Below, one piece after another: positions 52,488 to 61,710 of a stretch of 64,000 nt of DNA. How positions within the stretch are numbered: the stretch's first letter is position 1; each line of letters starts with the position of its first letter. The notes beneath the pieces are model-generated. The model was not told where the DNA came from. It made no database searches and worked only from the letters and a program-made list of their open reading frames with translations. The stretch comes from JBCAXA01 sp038534295 (GTDB taxonomy: Bacteria; Pseudomonadota; Gammaproteobacteria; Steroidobacterales; Woeseiaceae). Made by a program: the position numbers and the translations under genes. The stretch spans positions 434,001-498,000 of the forward strand of contig JBCAXA010000003.1 in the NCBI GenBank assembly GCA_038534295.1, in the 5' to 3' direction.

Positions 52488-53936
52488 TCAGAGGCGGCCG
52501 CGACGCCAAGGGCCCGTTATGGCGATTGTCAGTCCCGGCGTCTGTATGTTCACAAACAGCCAGTTGCCAAAGAACGTCGCACCGGCCCATTCTCGACCCG
52601 TGTAATTGCCGGCGCCGAAAGCGCCTTCGGCGCTCGCAACGCCTGGCCAGATGCTTTCCAACACGCCCAAGTCACTGTCTGACAGCACGATTCGGTTCTC
52701 CGCGAATGGGAACGTTTCGCCGTTCGGCGTAAGTCCGATCAGTCGCTGCGGATCGTTGTCACCGTCCTCGCACAGCAGGATGCCGCCGCGTGGACTGATC
52801 GCGATATTGTCTGGGCCGTCGGTGACCTCCGCCGCCGGCGACTCGAACAGCATCGTCATCGTTTCGCGACGTGGGTCGTACGTGTAAACCTGACCGTGAC
52901 GATTGTCGCCGCCGTCGGTGGAGACGAAATAGACCAACCCACGGTCGTACCAACAACCTTCGAGACGGCTGAACAGCGCCGCGCCAGGCGCTGAATCGAG
53001 CGGGCGACCTTCCATGCCTTCTGGATCGTCAACCTTGATCCACTCGGTGTGAAAGCGTTGACCATTCTCGAAACTAACGCGCATGTCTTTGCCGGGTTCG
53101 CCGACGACCGCAAGTGCATAAAGATCACCACCGGTGGCGTACGCGCCGAAAGCCTTCGGCCGGTACTGGTACAGGCCAGCCGGACGGGCGTCCTCGGTCT
53201 CATACAGGTAGCCGGTGCGCGGATCGGTTGCGGTCGCCTCGTGCGAAAAGCGACCGGCATCGCGAATCGGCCGGCCGCTGCCGACGCCGAATCCGGGCAC
53301 GTCAAAGATGTAGCCGTGGTTAAAGCCGTCATCGCGGCTATTAAACGGGTGGAAGGTCTCTTCGCAACTGAGCCACGTGCCCCACGGCGTCGGGCCACCG
53401 GCACAATTGCGAATCGTGCCGGACAAGCTGCACCAGGACGCTTCGAAACGCCGTTCAAGCAGGTTGAACACGAGGTTGGTGGTGCCGCCGGCTTCGTTGG
53501 GGTTGTAGTCGGCGTCTTCGCATACGGCTCGCGGCCGTTCGGACGCGCTGAGTTCGTGGTTGCGAACCATAACGATGCGCGCGCCCTGCCGCGCGACGAC
53601 GGCCATGCCGTCATGATCTTCCGGGGTCGGCTGACCGTCGATGAGCTGCTGCCCTGTCCAGCCATAGGTCAAATAATTGAAGCCTTCCGGTAAGGCCAGC
53701 AGCTCCAGCCCGGTGGCAAGGTCTCTGGTGGGGTGCAGCGGTCCGTAGTCCGGACTGAAGGGTCGGCGCCAGAACCACTCGCCATTGGCCAGCTCTTTGT
53801 TGTTGGCCATGGCGTTTTGCGCGAGGGCGCCAAAAGCAACGCTGGCGGCGCCAGCTTTCATGAAGCCGCGACGATTAATTCCGTGTAACGGCGAGGGCTT
53901 ATCGAATTGCGATAGGTACTGTCTGACGGGGTCCAT
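52488..53936 (-). CDS. PhoX-family (DUF839) Tat-exported phosphatase
   Basis: This 482-residue protein has a Tat signal (NRRGFMKAGAASVAFGALA). The DUF839/PhoX propeller motifs are present: VRNHELSASE, GGPTPWGTWLSCEETFHP, RFSHEATATDPRTGYLYETED and GPDNIAISPRGGILLCEDGD. PhoX enzymes are Ca/Fe-dependent alkaline phosphatases of the periplasm. The Cys of WLSCEE matches the usual iron-binding Cys position. A GGAG site precedes the ATG. No convincing Pho box was found upstream. It stands alone with its own terminator. Confidence 0.92.
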   Translation of the reverse strand: MDPVRQYLSQFDKPSPLHGINRRGFMKAGAASVAFGALAQNAMANNKELANGEWFWRRPFSPDYGPLHPTRDLATGLELLALPEGFNYLTYGWTGQQLIDGQPTPEDHDGMAVVARQGARIVMVRNHELSASERPRAVCEDADYNPNEAGGTTNLVFNLLERRFEASWCSLSGTIRNCAGGPTPWGTWLSCEETFHPFNSRDDGFNHGYIFDVPGFGVGSGRPIRDAGRFSHEATATDPRTGYLYETEDARPAGLYQYRPKAFGAYATGGDLYALAVVGEPGKDMRVSFENGQRFHTEWIKVDDPEGMEGRPLDSAPGAALFSRLEGCWYDRGLVYFVSTDGGDNRHGQVYTYDPRRETMTMLFESPAAEVTDGPDNIAISPRGGILLCEDGDNDPQRLIGLTPNGETFPFAENRIVLSDSDLGVLESIWPGVASAEGAFGAGNYTGREWAGATFFGNWLFVNIQTPGLTIAITGPWRRGRL

Positions 53937-54078
53937 CGAGCTCTCCTACCTCAGTGAGCGACGGATCCATGAAAGCACTCTGATTTAACGTAACCTCGAC
54001 ACTGCGATTATTGTTAAATTAAGATCGCGTGAAGGGAGCGTGAAGAAGCGGCGAGACTCGTCAACGGATTGACGAGCG

Positions 54079-54110
54079 CAAAGCGTGGCCGAGAATTCGG
54101 CCACGCTTTG
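54079..54110. terminator. Terminator hairpin downstream of the DUF4097 gene
   Basis: A 14-bp perfect stem CAAAGCGTGGCCGA/TCGGCCACGCTTTG with a GAAT loop lies 15 bases after the DUF4097 stop. The T-runs on either strand are short, part of the stem itself. Confidence 0.75.
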
Positions 54111-54124
54111 TTGTGTCGGAGCGA

Positions 54125-55042
54125 CTAATTGCTGTCGGCGCGGTAAATCTTGACGCCGCCGCCGTTGGTCTCGAGCCGGATCCGCGGACCGCCGCCGTGA
54201 ATCGGCCCACGCAGGCGGCGATCGCCGCGCGTTTGACCGCCGACCGGTATCTCCGAACGCACCCCACTCGATGACGATGCATCGATTTCGAGGCCGACGC
54301 CGTCAGCGACGTATAGCCGTACGCTGCCGCCTGATGTGGTCAGGGATGAATCGCCCGCCGGCTGCACCAACATCGTCGCCTCTACCGAGCCACCCGATGT
54401 GCGGGCATTGACCCGTCCGCTGGCGTTTTTGACGCGAATGCTGCCGCCGGACGTGCGCGCTTCAACGTCGCCCGTCGCCTCGCCGATGGTGATTGAGCCG
54501 CCGGAGGTGCGTACATCGATGTCCGCACCACCGCCGTCAACCCGAATCGAGCCACCGGACGTATTGGCGTCGATCTCACCCTCAATGCGCCCGAAACGCA
54601 GTGCGCCGCCGGACGTCGTCGCACGAACCTTGCCGTTCATGTCGTCGACGCCGATCGAGCCGCCGCGTGTACGGAGGTCGACGTTGAAGTTTCGCGGCAC
54701 CGTTACATTAAATACGACTTTGGCTTTGTTGCCGCCCCACCAGTTGCGTTTGCCGTCTTCCCAACGCCCTTCGATGGTGACTTTGTTGCCGCTGGACGTG
54801 AAATCGACCTCCAGTCGTTCGCCTTCGGAGCCGCCGCGCTCAACCTCGACATCGACCCGCGCCGCATCGTGCGTCTGAATGCGGATTGCGCCGATGTCGG
54901 TATCAATTTCCAGGTCGCCACCCGACGAGGCGTCGAACGACTCGCTGAGGATATCGGCTCGAACCGTGTCGGACATCGCGAACGCGAACAGGATGAGGCT
55001 CAGTGCTCGCAATGTAGGCATCGTCATCGGCGCAAGGCGCAT
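54125..55042 (-). CDS. DUF4097-family secreted beta-helix-like protein
   Basis: This 305-residue protein has a signal peptide (LSLILFAFAMSDTVRAD). DUF4097-type right-handed repeats from about residue 120 to 245 have the recurring TSGGS or RTSGGSI signature every 13-20 residues. The C-terminus (RIRLETNGGGVKIYRAD) closes the solenoid. Function unknown. A GGAGAAGAAC site precedes the ATG. It is divergent from the 5'-nucleotidase-like gene, 252 bases away. Confidence 0.88.
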   Translation of the reverse strand: MRLAPMTMPTLRALSLILFAFAMSDTVRADILSESFDASSGGDLEIDTDIGAIRIQTHDAARVDVEVERGGSEGERLEVDFTSSGNKVTIEGRWEDGKRNWWGGNKAKVVFNVTVPRNFNVDLRTRGGSIGVDDMNGKVRATTSGGALRFGRIEGEIDANTSGGSIRVDGGGADIDVRTSGGSITIGEATGDVEARTSGGSIRVKNASGRVNARTSGGSVEATMLVQPAGDSSLTTSGGSVRLYVADGVGLEIDASSSSGVRSEIPVGGQTRGDRRLRGPIHGGGPRIRLETNGGGVKIYRADSN

Positions 55043-55294
55043 TGTTCTTCTCCATTCATCAAAACTGTGTCGATCAGATGCCCGGTTCGGCGAAATGGTT
55101 TGCAGCGCAAGTGCCGGACATAGCCGCGCATTTGTTTAGATTGCCAGCGTAGGCGTCTGAAGTGTCGGATTTTTTTGCATTTTTCTTATGACAGAAATGT
55201 TTGACAGAGCACCGAATCGCAAAAATCTGTAACAAACGAGGCCTATTCTTCGGGCCCGTTTCGCCCTCACTTCACCCTTTTGGAGACAACAACG

Positions 55295-57529
55295 ATGCGA
55301 CAAGCACGCCTCATCCTGGCGAGCCTCGTACTCGGCGTCCTCGCGCTGCCTTCGATGGCCAGTGCGGCTGGCAATGGATTTGCCACTGACCCCGAGCTCG
55401 ACGCCCGTCTTTTTCAGATACGCTTCGTCAATTTCTTTCAGCTCGATTTCCGCTATCGGATTATCAACAACTCAGACGCAACCGTTACGGGGCCAACGCG
55501 CCTGTTGATCGATACGCGCGCGCGGGTCTTTAACGCGGATGGCCGCGTTGACGGCAAAGCCTTCGTTAACGTATGCCGCTTCGAAGAATGCTCGCTTGAG
55601 CCTGGCCAGCGCTCGCGACTGGTGCGCGTTCGCCTGAACCTGTTCCAAGCGCTGTTCTTCGGCCTCGACGTTGACGCGCAGTTCCAGCCGTTTGTGCTGC
55701 AGCTGCTGCATAACGCCGATATGGATGGCAACGGCAGTGACGCGCTTGAAAACGTTGAGCGTTTCTCGGGCCTGCTCGCCGATTTCCAGGCCGAGTATCC
55801 GGACAACACCGTCACGCTGAGCTCGGGGGATAACTACATCCCGGGTCCGCGTTACAACGCTGCCGCCGAGGTAGAGTTCACGGATCTGCTCGGTGTGCCG
55901 GGCGTTGGTCGTCTCGACATGGCCTACATGAACGCCATGGGTTATGAAGCCAGTGCGGTCGGCAACCACGAACTCGATGACGGCACGGCGGTGTTTGCAT
56001 CGATTTTTGGCGCCGACGGTGACTACCCGGGTGCCCAGTTCCCGTACCTGTCTTCTAACCTCGACTTCACGAGCGACGCTAACTTGGTGGGTGCGGTCGT
56101 TGCGGACGGTCAGGAAGCCGCCACGATCACGAATTCGCTGGCACGGTCGACCGTCATCACCGTTGATGGTGAGAAAATCGGCATCGTCGGTGCGACGACG
56201 CCGACGCTGACGTTTATCACCGACTCCGGCGACATCACTGTCCTGCCGCCCGACTTCACGAGCGACAACGTTGCGGCTCTGGCCGGCGAAATCCAGCCGG
56301 CGATTGACGCCTTGACGCTGCAGGGCATCAACAAAATCATCATGCTCGGCCACATGCAGCGCATCGCAATCGAGCAGGAGCTGGCTACGCTGCTGACGGA
56401 CGTCGACCTCATCGTGGCTGGCGGTTCGAACACACGTCTCGTTGACGAAAACGATCGCCTGCGTCCGGGTGAAGAAGCCCTCGGTGTTTACCCGGGTGTT
56501 TTCACGAGCCCGAAAGGCGAGCCGGTACTGGTCGTTAACACCGACGGCGACTACAAGTATCTCGGCCGTCTGGTCAGCGCGTTCACGCTCGCCGGCACGA
56601 TCAACCTCGAGTCACTCGACACGACGGTTAACGGTGCGTACGCGACGGACGCTGATTCGTATGCGTTCTTCGGTTCGCCCGCAGCAAATCCGGCCGTCGT
56701 TGCGCTGTCGGACGCCGCGCGCGAAACGCTCGCTCGCATCAACGAGCCGGTTGGTCTGACGGAAGTCTTCTTGAGCGCTCAGCGCGAGCCGGGTGTTCGC
56801 ACGGAAGAGACCACGCTCGGCAATCTGACGGCAGATGCAAACCTCGTTGCTGCTAAGAAAGTCGATCCGAGCGTCGTTATCTCGCTGAAGAATGGCGGTG
56901 GTATCCGTGCCGACATCGGCTCGATCGTTGTCCCGCCGGGCGCGACCGAGCCGGAATTCTTGCCGCCGCCGGATGGCGAGATCACGCGTCTTGATATCGA
57001 AAGCACGCTGGCCTTCAACAACGGCCTGGTGCTGCTGACGATCACGTCGAACGAGCTGCGCGCCTTCCTCGAAGGATCGCTCGGCGCGCCGCTCGGCCCG
57101 ACGCCGAACCAGCTGTCGGCTTCAGGCGGATTCCCGCAGGTCGCCGGCATCAGCGTCAGCTACGATCCGAATCTGCCGTCTGGCTCTCGGGTCATCAGCG
57201 CTGTTGTCGACAACAACGGCACGCCGGTTGATCTCGTGGTCAACGGCGTCACTCAGCAGGCCGGATCGTTCCGCCTGGTCACGCTGGACTTCCTGGCGGA
57301 CGGTGGTGACGGCACCTTGGGTACGCTGTCGGCGCCGAACCGAGTCGATCTGGAGGTCATTGGCGAGCCGGCCGGCGGCCCGTCGATGTTCTCAGCTGAC
57401 GGCAGCGAGCAAGACGCGCTGGCTGAGTACCTGATCGAAACCTTCCCGCTGGACGGCAGCAATGGCGGCTTCAACCAGCAGGAAACGGCTCCGAACCTCG
57501 ATACGCGTATTACCAACGTCGCGTTCTAA
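55295..57529 (+). CDS. Secreted 5'-nucleotidase-like metallophosphatase with altered metal ligands
   Basis: This 744-residue protein has a signal peptide (MRQARLILASLVLGVL to SAAG). A beta-rich N-terminal domain (about 25-125) is followed by a metallophosphoesterase domain and a 5'-nucleotidase C-terminal domain (from about 490: TTLGNLTADANLVAAKK, ISLKNGGGIRADIG, STLAFNNGLVLLTIT). Metal-site motifs read HNADMDG, SGDNYIPGP, GNHELDDG and LGHMQRI, while the usual GGHSHT reads GGSNTR. Some canonical histidines are therefore replaced. ATG 55295 has GGAG nine bases upstream; a TTG at 55280 in frame is disfavoured. Confidence 0.9.
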   Translation: MRQARLILASLVLGVLALPSMASAAGNGFATDPELDARLFQIRFVNFFQLDFRYRIINNSDATVTGPTRLLIDTRARVFNADGRVDGKAFVNVCRFEECSLEPGQRSRLVRVRLNLFQALFFGLDVDAQFQPFVLQLLHNADMDGNGSDALENVERFSGLLADFQAEYPDNTVTLSSGDNYIPGPRYNAAAEVEFTDLLGVPGVGRLDMAYMNAMGYEASAVGNHELDDGTAVFASIFGADGDYPGAQFPYLSSNLDFTSDANLVGAVVADGQEAATITNSLARSTVITVDGEKIGIVGATTPTLTFITDSGDITVLPPDFTSDNVAALAGEIQPAIDALTLQGINKIIMLGHMQRIAIEQELATLLTDVDLIVAGGSNTRLVDENDRLRPGEEALGVYPGVFTSPKGEPVLVVNTDGDYKYLGRLVSAFTLAGTINLESLDTTVNGAYATDADSYAFFGSPAANPAVVALSDAARETLARINEPVGLTEVFLSAQREPGVRTEETTLGNLTADANLVAAKKVDPSVVISLKNGGGIRADIGSIVVPPGATEPEFLPPPDGEITRLDIESTLAFNNGLVLLTITSNELRAFLEGSLGAPLGPTPNQLSASGGFPQVAGISVSYDPNLPSGSRVISAVVDNNGTPVDLVVNGVTQQAGSFRLVTLDFLADGGDGTLGTLSAPNRVDLEVIGEPAGGPSMFSADGSEQDALAEYLIETFPLDGSNGGFNQQETAPNLDTRITNVAF

Positions 57530-57560
57530 GTTCGCAACCGTATAACGCTGTACCAAAACG

Positions 57561-57592
57561 CGGCGGGAGTCTTCGGACTCCCGCCGTTTTTC
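57561..57592 (+). terminator. Terminator of the nucleotidase-like gene
   Basis: An 11-bp perfect stem CGGCGGGAGTC/GACTCCCGCCG with a TTCG loop is followed by six T-rich bases, 32 bases after the stop. Confidence 0.93.
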
Positions 57593-57619
57593 GTGGCGTG
57601 CGCTACGTTCGATCAGCCA

Positions 57620-57877
57620 CTACTTGCGCGGCAAACCGAGACGGATGGGCCCGCGCGCTTTCTTCGGGTCGATCGCATTGCCGCCTTGGGTGATTGCAAT
57701 CGTGCCGGCGGCCGCCATTGCCGTTGCCACCGTTCGCACCGCCGCCATCATCGATCGCCAATCGTCATCCGACGCTACTGCGCGAGCGGCCTCCGACGGG
57801 CAGATCGTTTTGCCAACACCGCGTGCACGGCATAGCGCGAGAATCGTCTTGGCAATGTCGTCGTTAGAAGGGTGCAC
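57620..57877 (-). CDS. DUF3253 small protein
   Basis: This 85-residue protein starts at GTG. It contains the DUF3253 signature AKTILALCRARGVGKTICPSEAARAV, the DDWRSMMAAVR helix and the end DPKKARGPIRLGLP. It is predicted to be a small winged-helix-like cytoplasmic protein of unknown function. It is single, between two plus-strand genes. Confidence 0.88.
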   Translation of the reverse strand: MHPSNDDIAKTILALCRARGVGKTICPSEAARAVASDDDWRSMMAAVRTVATAMAAAGTIAITQGGNAIDPKKARGPIRLGLPRK

Positions 57878-57947
57878 TGGGAGTTAGCTTGCCGATCGAT
57901 GCCGTAAGCGGCACGATCTCAAGAGTTTAGCGAGATATGAGGTAGGT

Positions 57948-59135
57948 ATGCGCGGCGTACTGGACGGCGTTCGGGTGCTCGATTTCGGTCGCTACGTGGC
58001 GGCGCCTTACTGTGCGACGTTGCTTGGCTATCTCGGCGCCGACGTCATCCGGATCGAGCGTCCCGGCGGCGGCGACGACCGCTGGATTGCGCCGCTTGCC
58101 GACGATGGGTCAGGCGCGGTGTTTCTGCAGACCGGTTGCAATAAGCGCAGCGTCTGCCTAAAGCTCGGCAGTTCGGCGGGCGATGAGGTGCGCTCGCGCT
58201 TGCTGCGTAGCGCGGACGTTGTGGTCAGCAATTTTCCGCCGGCGATACAACGGCGGCTCGGTTTCGACTACGCAACGTTGTGTGAAACCAAGCCTGACAT
58301 CATTCTCGCCAACGTCAGTGCTTTCGGTACCGAAGGACCGTTGGCCGCGCAAGGCGGATTCGACGGCGTTGGCCAAGCGATGTCCGGAGCAATGTTCATG
58401 ACCGGCGATCCGGGCAAACCGGCGAAAGCGGCAGCACCCTATGTTGACTACACCACCGCCGTACTAACCGCGTTTGCCGTTATGGCGGCACTGCGCGAGC
58501 GAGATCGCAGCGGCCAAGGCCAGGAAGTAAGCGCCGCGCTGTTGGCAAGCGCGCTCGCCGTTTTCAATTCGCATTTGATTGAGCAGAGTGTCGCCAAGGT
58601 CGATCGACAACCGACAGGAAATCGCGTGCAAACGTCTGCGCCATCGGACGTCTTTGCTACCGAAGACGGTCACGTGCTCGTGCATTGTCCCGGCGACGCC
58701 ATCTTCAAGCGTTGGTGTGCGCTCGTCGAGAAACCGGAGTTCGAAACGGATCCGCGTTTCGCGAACGACCAACTGCGCGGCGATCATCGCGATGCATTGT
58801 GTGAGCCGATGGCGAAGTGGTGCGCGGCGCGAACGAGTGCCGCTGCGCTAGAGCAATTGGCCGCGGCGGGCGTGCCGTCTGGACCCGTGCTATCGATCCA
58901 GCAGGCGCTCGATCACGCGCAAACGCAGGCGCTCGGTGTGCTTGGCAAGGTTGAGTACCCTGGGCTGTCGAGCCCGGCGCCAGTTGCTGATATGCCCGTT
59001 CGCTTGTCGGTCAGTGACACCGGTATTCGCGGCCGTCCACCGACTGCCGGAGAGCATACCGATCAAGTGCTCGCTGAACTCGGCTTCTCCAGCGCCGAGA
59101 TTATCGACATGCGCGCTGACGGAACGGTCGCTTAG
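57948..59135 (+). CDS. Family III CoA-transferase (CaiB/BaiF)
   Basis: This 395-residue enzyme moves CoA between acyl acids. Family features include the start LDGVRVLDFGRYVAAPYCATLLGYLGADVIRIE, NKRSVCLKL, DVVVSNFPPAIQRRLGFDYATL, and the conserved Asp in PYVDYTTAVL that forms the acyl-anhydride. The C-terminal block AAGVPSGPVLSIQQALDH is typical. The substrate is unknown. It is followed on the same strand by a membrane protein and an acetyltransferase gene 20 bases on. Confidence 0.93.
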   Translation: MRGVLDGVRVLDFGRYVAAPYCATLLGYLGADVIRIERPGGGDDRWIAPLADDGSGAVFLQTGCNKRSVCLKLGSSAGDEVRSRLLRSADVVVSNFPPAIQRRLGFDYATLCETKPDIILANVSAFGTEGPLAAQGGFDGVGQAMSGAMFMTGDPGKPAKAAAPYVDYTTAVLTAFAVMAALRERDRSGQGQEVSAALLASALAVFNSHLIEQSVAKVDRQPTGNRVQTSAPSDVFATEDGHVLVHCPGDAIFKRWCALVEKPEFETDPRFANDQLRGDHRDALCEPMAKWCAARTSAAALEQLAAAGVPSGPVLSIQQALDHAQTQALGVLGKVEYPGLSSPAPVADMPVRLSVSDTGIRGRPPTAGEHTDQVLAELGFSSAEIIDMRADGTVA

Positions 59136-59155
59136 TCGACCGCGCACTCGAAGGC

Positions 59156-59575
59156 ATGAAGCTTTGGCAAAAAATACTGCTCATCATCGAAGTATTGATT
59201 TGCTTTGGACCGATTGCCTTCTACTGGCTATTGGGCGTGCTGATCTTCTTCGATTCGAGCGGATGGGTGAAAGATGAGGCAATGTTTGCCGGCTTCTTAC
59301 TCGCCGGCGCCGCTGGGGTCACCGCGTTGATCTATGTGCTCTGGGCGCTGCTTACCGACCGCAGCAATTTGCGTTTGCGGGCGCTCGTTTTCGTCGGCAT
59401 CGCCGCAGGGATGGTGCCGCTTATTTGGCTTCTCGCCAACTTATGGTCTACGACGGACGAGGCATTGCTACTGTTGGCGCTGTTGCCATTAGGATGCGCT
59501 TGTCATCTGCTCTATGTTGCCCGACGTTTGTTATTCGGTCGCGCCAATGCGGTCGATTCTCCGCAGCCGGACTGA
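59156..59575 (+). CDS. Integral membrane protein of unknown function
   Basis: This 139-residue protein has four hydrophobic segments (about 5-30, 45-65, 75-95 and 105-122) and a short polar C-terminus. It starts MKLWQKILLIIEVLICFG. It is 20 bases after the CoA-transferase and two bases before the acetyltransferase start, so it is probably co-transcribed. No motif is recognised. Confidence 0.75.
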   Translation: MKLWQKILLIIEVLICFGPIAFYWLLGVLIFFDSSGWVKDEAMFAGFLLAGAAGVTALIYVLWALLTDRSNLRLRALVFVGIAAGMVPLIWLLANLWSTTDEALLLLALLPLGCACHLLYVARRLLFGRANAVDSPQPD

Positions 59576-59577
59576 TT

Positions 59578-60039
59578 GTGTCTGACTCGCCGATCGACGT
59601 TTGCCGTCTGTCACCGGACGACAGTGACGCAATGCACGCGATGCTCGATTTGTTTGCGACGGCTTTCGACGACGACGCCAACTACGTTGGCAAGCGGCCT
59701 GATCGCACCTATCTGTGCGAATTGCTCGGCAACGCTCACTTCATTGCGCTGACCGCAACGAGCGAAGAACGACTCATTGGTGGATTGGCCGCTTACGTGT
59801 TGCCGAAGTTCGAGCAAGCGCGCAGCGAGGTATATATCTATGACCTCGCCGTCGACGAACGCTATCGGCGCTGCGGCGTAGCGACGGCGCTCATCGATGC
59901 GCTAAAGCCAATCGCTCGCGAGAACGGTGCATGGGTGATATTCGTGCAGGCAGACTACGGTGACGATCCGGCCATATCGCTGTATTCGAAGCTCGGACAA
60001 CGCGAGGACGTGCTGCATTTCGACATCGCGCCGGACTAA
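59578..60039 (+). CDS. AAC(3)-I-like GNAT N-acetyltransferase
   Basis: From GTG 59578 this is a 153-residue protein, the same length class as AAC(3)-Ia (about 154). The second half is strikingly close to that enzyme: AAYVLPKFEQARSEVYIYDL, AVDERYRRCGVATALI (motif A, acetyl-CoA binding) and VIFVQADYGDDPAISLYSKL, ending LHFDIAPD. It probably acetylates the 3-amino group of an aminoglycoside or a natural amine. Resistance activity is not shown. The frame is open to 59425, but that overlaps the membrane-protein gene. There is no integron or cassette border. Confidence 0.9.
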   Translation: MSDSPIDVCRLSPDDSDAMHAMLDLFATAFDDDANYVGKRPDRTYLCELLGNAHFIALTATSEERLIGGLAAYVLPKFEQARSEVYIYDLAVDERYRRCGVATALIDALKPIARENGAWVIFVQADYGDDPAISLYSKLGQREDVLHFDIAPD

Positions 60040-60157
60040 CCCCTCCAAAACGACACCCATCGTCAACGTCGGGCAGGGATGACCGTTTCGCACGTTTCCC
60101 GGCGCTTGGGACCGTCGATTGCTCTCGCATAGTCGGGGTAGGGACGTTGGCAGGTTA

Positions 60158-60916
60158 TTACTGAATAGTCAGGCAGTTATCGATCGTGATCTCACTGCCG
60201 TTAATAAAGCGCGATTCGTCGCTGGCAAGGAAGACGACAAGGTTTGCCACGTCGGCCGGGTCACCGATACCGATCGGATCGTCACCGGCAGCCGCGGGGT
60301 CGATGCCAAGCTCGGCATGGGCCTGCGCAATCATCGGTGTCTGGATCGAGCTCGGGTGCACCGAGTTGCAGCGAATGTTGTAGCCATTCATTTGGCAATG
60401 CACGGCGATCGACTTGGTCATCGCACGAACGGCACCTTTTGCCGCCGTGTACGCGAAAAACACTGGGTATCCAAGATGTGAGGCGACCGACGACATGTTG
60501 ACGATCGAGCCGCCGCCGGATTCTTTCATTAGAGGAATAGCGGCTCGGCAGCCAAGGAAAACGCTCTCGCTCATCACGGCATTGGCCTTGCGAAATTGCT
60601 CGAGCGTCGTTGATTCCGGGGTCGCAACGATGACGATGCCAGCGTTGTTGACCAGTATGTTGAGCCCGCCGAAGTCTTTTTTGATCGCATCCATCACTTC
60701 GCCCCAGCGGTTTTCGTCGGCAACGTCCTGGTGGAGGAATGCGGTTCTAGCCCCGGTTTTCTCGGCAATTTCCGTCGCGATAGCCTCGCCGGCATCGTCG
60801 ATGTCCGTTAGCACGACCGCCGCGCCTTCCTCGGCCAATGCCCATGCGTCAGCCTTGCCGAGTCCAGAGGAAGCTCCGGTAACCAGCGCTGTTTTTCCGG
60901 CGAGTCGACCCGTCAT
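60158..60916 (-). CDS. Short-chain dehydrogenase/reductase (SDR)
   Basis: This 252-residue NAD(P)-dependent oxidoreductase has TGASSGLG cofactor loop, LTDIDD (acidic end of beta-2, favouring NAD), NNAG, and the catalytic S-Y-K set in MSSVASHLGYPVFFAYTAAKG. It ends INGSEITIDNCLTIQ. ATG 60916 has an AAGGAG site eight bases upstream; the longer frame to 60994 is not needed. It is divergent from the TetR regulator, which may control it. The substrate (hydroxysteroid- or alcohol-type) is unknown. Confidence 0.93.
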   Translation of the reverse strand: MTGRLAGKTALVTGASSGLGKADAWALAEEGAAVVLTDIDDAGEAIATEIAEKTGARTAFLHQDVADENRWGEVMDAIKKDFGGLNILVNNAGIVIVATPESTTLEQFRKANAVMSESVFLGCRAAIPLMKESGGGSIVNMSSVASHLGYPVFFAYTAAKGAVRAMTKSIAVHCQMNGYNIRCNSVHPSSIQTPMIAQAHAELGIDPAAAGDDPIGIGDPADVANLVVFLASDESRFINGSEITIDNCLTIQ

Positions 60917-61032
60917 CCGACATTTCTCCTTAAGCTTGCCAAACAAAAACCGCCGACGATCATGATACCCTCGCCGGCAGTTCGCAACCGGCACACGGCT
61001 CGGTTACGAGCGTTGCGCTCAGTAATCAATCG

Positions 61033-61677
61033 ATGGCAGGCACAAAGAAAACCAGTAAATCGCGTCCCAGCGGCCCCGGCGAGCAAGGTTGGCAAGCGTA
61101 CAAGAGCTCGAGTACGCGACAGCAAATCCTGGACGCTGCCGTGCGTTGCATCGTCAAGATTGGCTACGCCAATACGACGACAATGATGATTGCCAACGAG
61201 GCGGGCTTGTCACGCGGTGCGACGCTGCATCACTTCCCGTCCAAGATCGACATCATCAAAGCGACGGTCGATTACCTGTACGAGAAACGCAAGCGCGCTT
61301 TTCAAAAATCGTCGATCGACCTGCCCGAGCACGGCGATCGGGTGCGCCAGGCCGTGGCTGCCTACTGGAAGCACGTCAATCACCCGCTGTTTGTTGCGTT
61401 CTTCGAACTGTCGGTAGCGGCTCGTCACGACGACGAGTTGCGCGAGATCTTGATTCCAGCGCAAAAGAAGTTTGACGATGAATGGTATGCCGTCGCCGAG
61501 GAGATGTTTCCCGAGTGGCAGTCCGATTCCGGCGCGTTCAATCTCGCGCTGTCACTGAGTCAGACCTTGATGGAAGGCATCGCGATTAGTCGACTGATGC
61601 ACCCACGCGCCAGTTCGGAAGAAGAGTTGCTGACGTTTCTCGAAGAGCAAATCCGCGCGCTGCTGCCGCGCGATTGA
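61033..61677 (+). CDS. TetR-family transcriptional regulator
   Basis: This 214-residue protein has the N-terminal TetR helix-turn-helix at about residues 27-75: TRQQILDAAVRCIVKIGYAN, TTTMMIANEAGLSRGATLHH, FPSKIDIIKATVDYL. A ligand-binding helical domain follows (about 80-210). The 117-base gap to the divergent SDR gene is the likely operator region. I did not find a clear palindrome there. Confidence 0.93.
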   Translation: MAGTKKTSKSRPSGPGEQGWQAYKSSSTRQQILDAAVRCIVKIGYANTTTMMIANEAGLSRGATLHHFPSKIDIIKATVDYLYEKRKRAFQKSSIDLPEHGDRVRQAVAAYWKHVNHPLFVAFFELSVAARHDDELREILIPAQKKFDDEWYAVAEEMFPEWQSDSGAFNLALSLSQTLMEGIAISRLMHPRASSEEELLTFLEEQIRALLPRD

Positions 61678-61710
61678 TCGCTGAAGATCATTGCGGGTTT
61701 CGCGGTTGCG

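Noticed and set aside
55185..55210. A Pho-box-like pair of TGACAG repeats between the DUF4097 and nucleotidase genes.
   Set aside because: The repeats are 13 bases apart, not the 11 bases of a Pho box, and only two imperfect copies are present.
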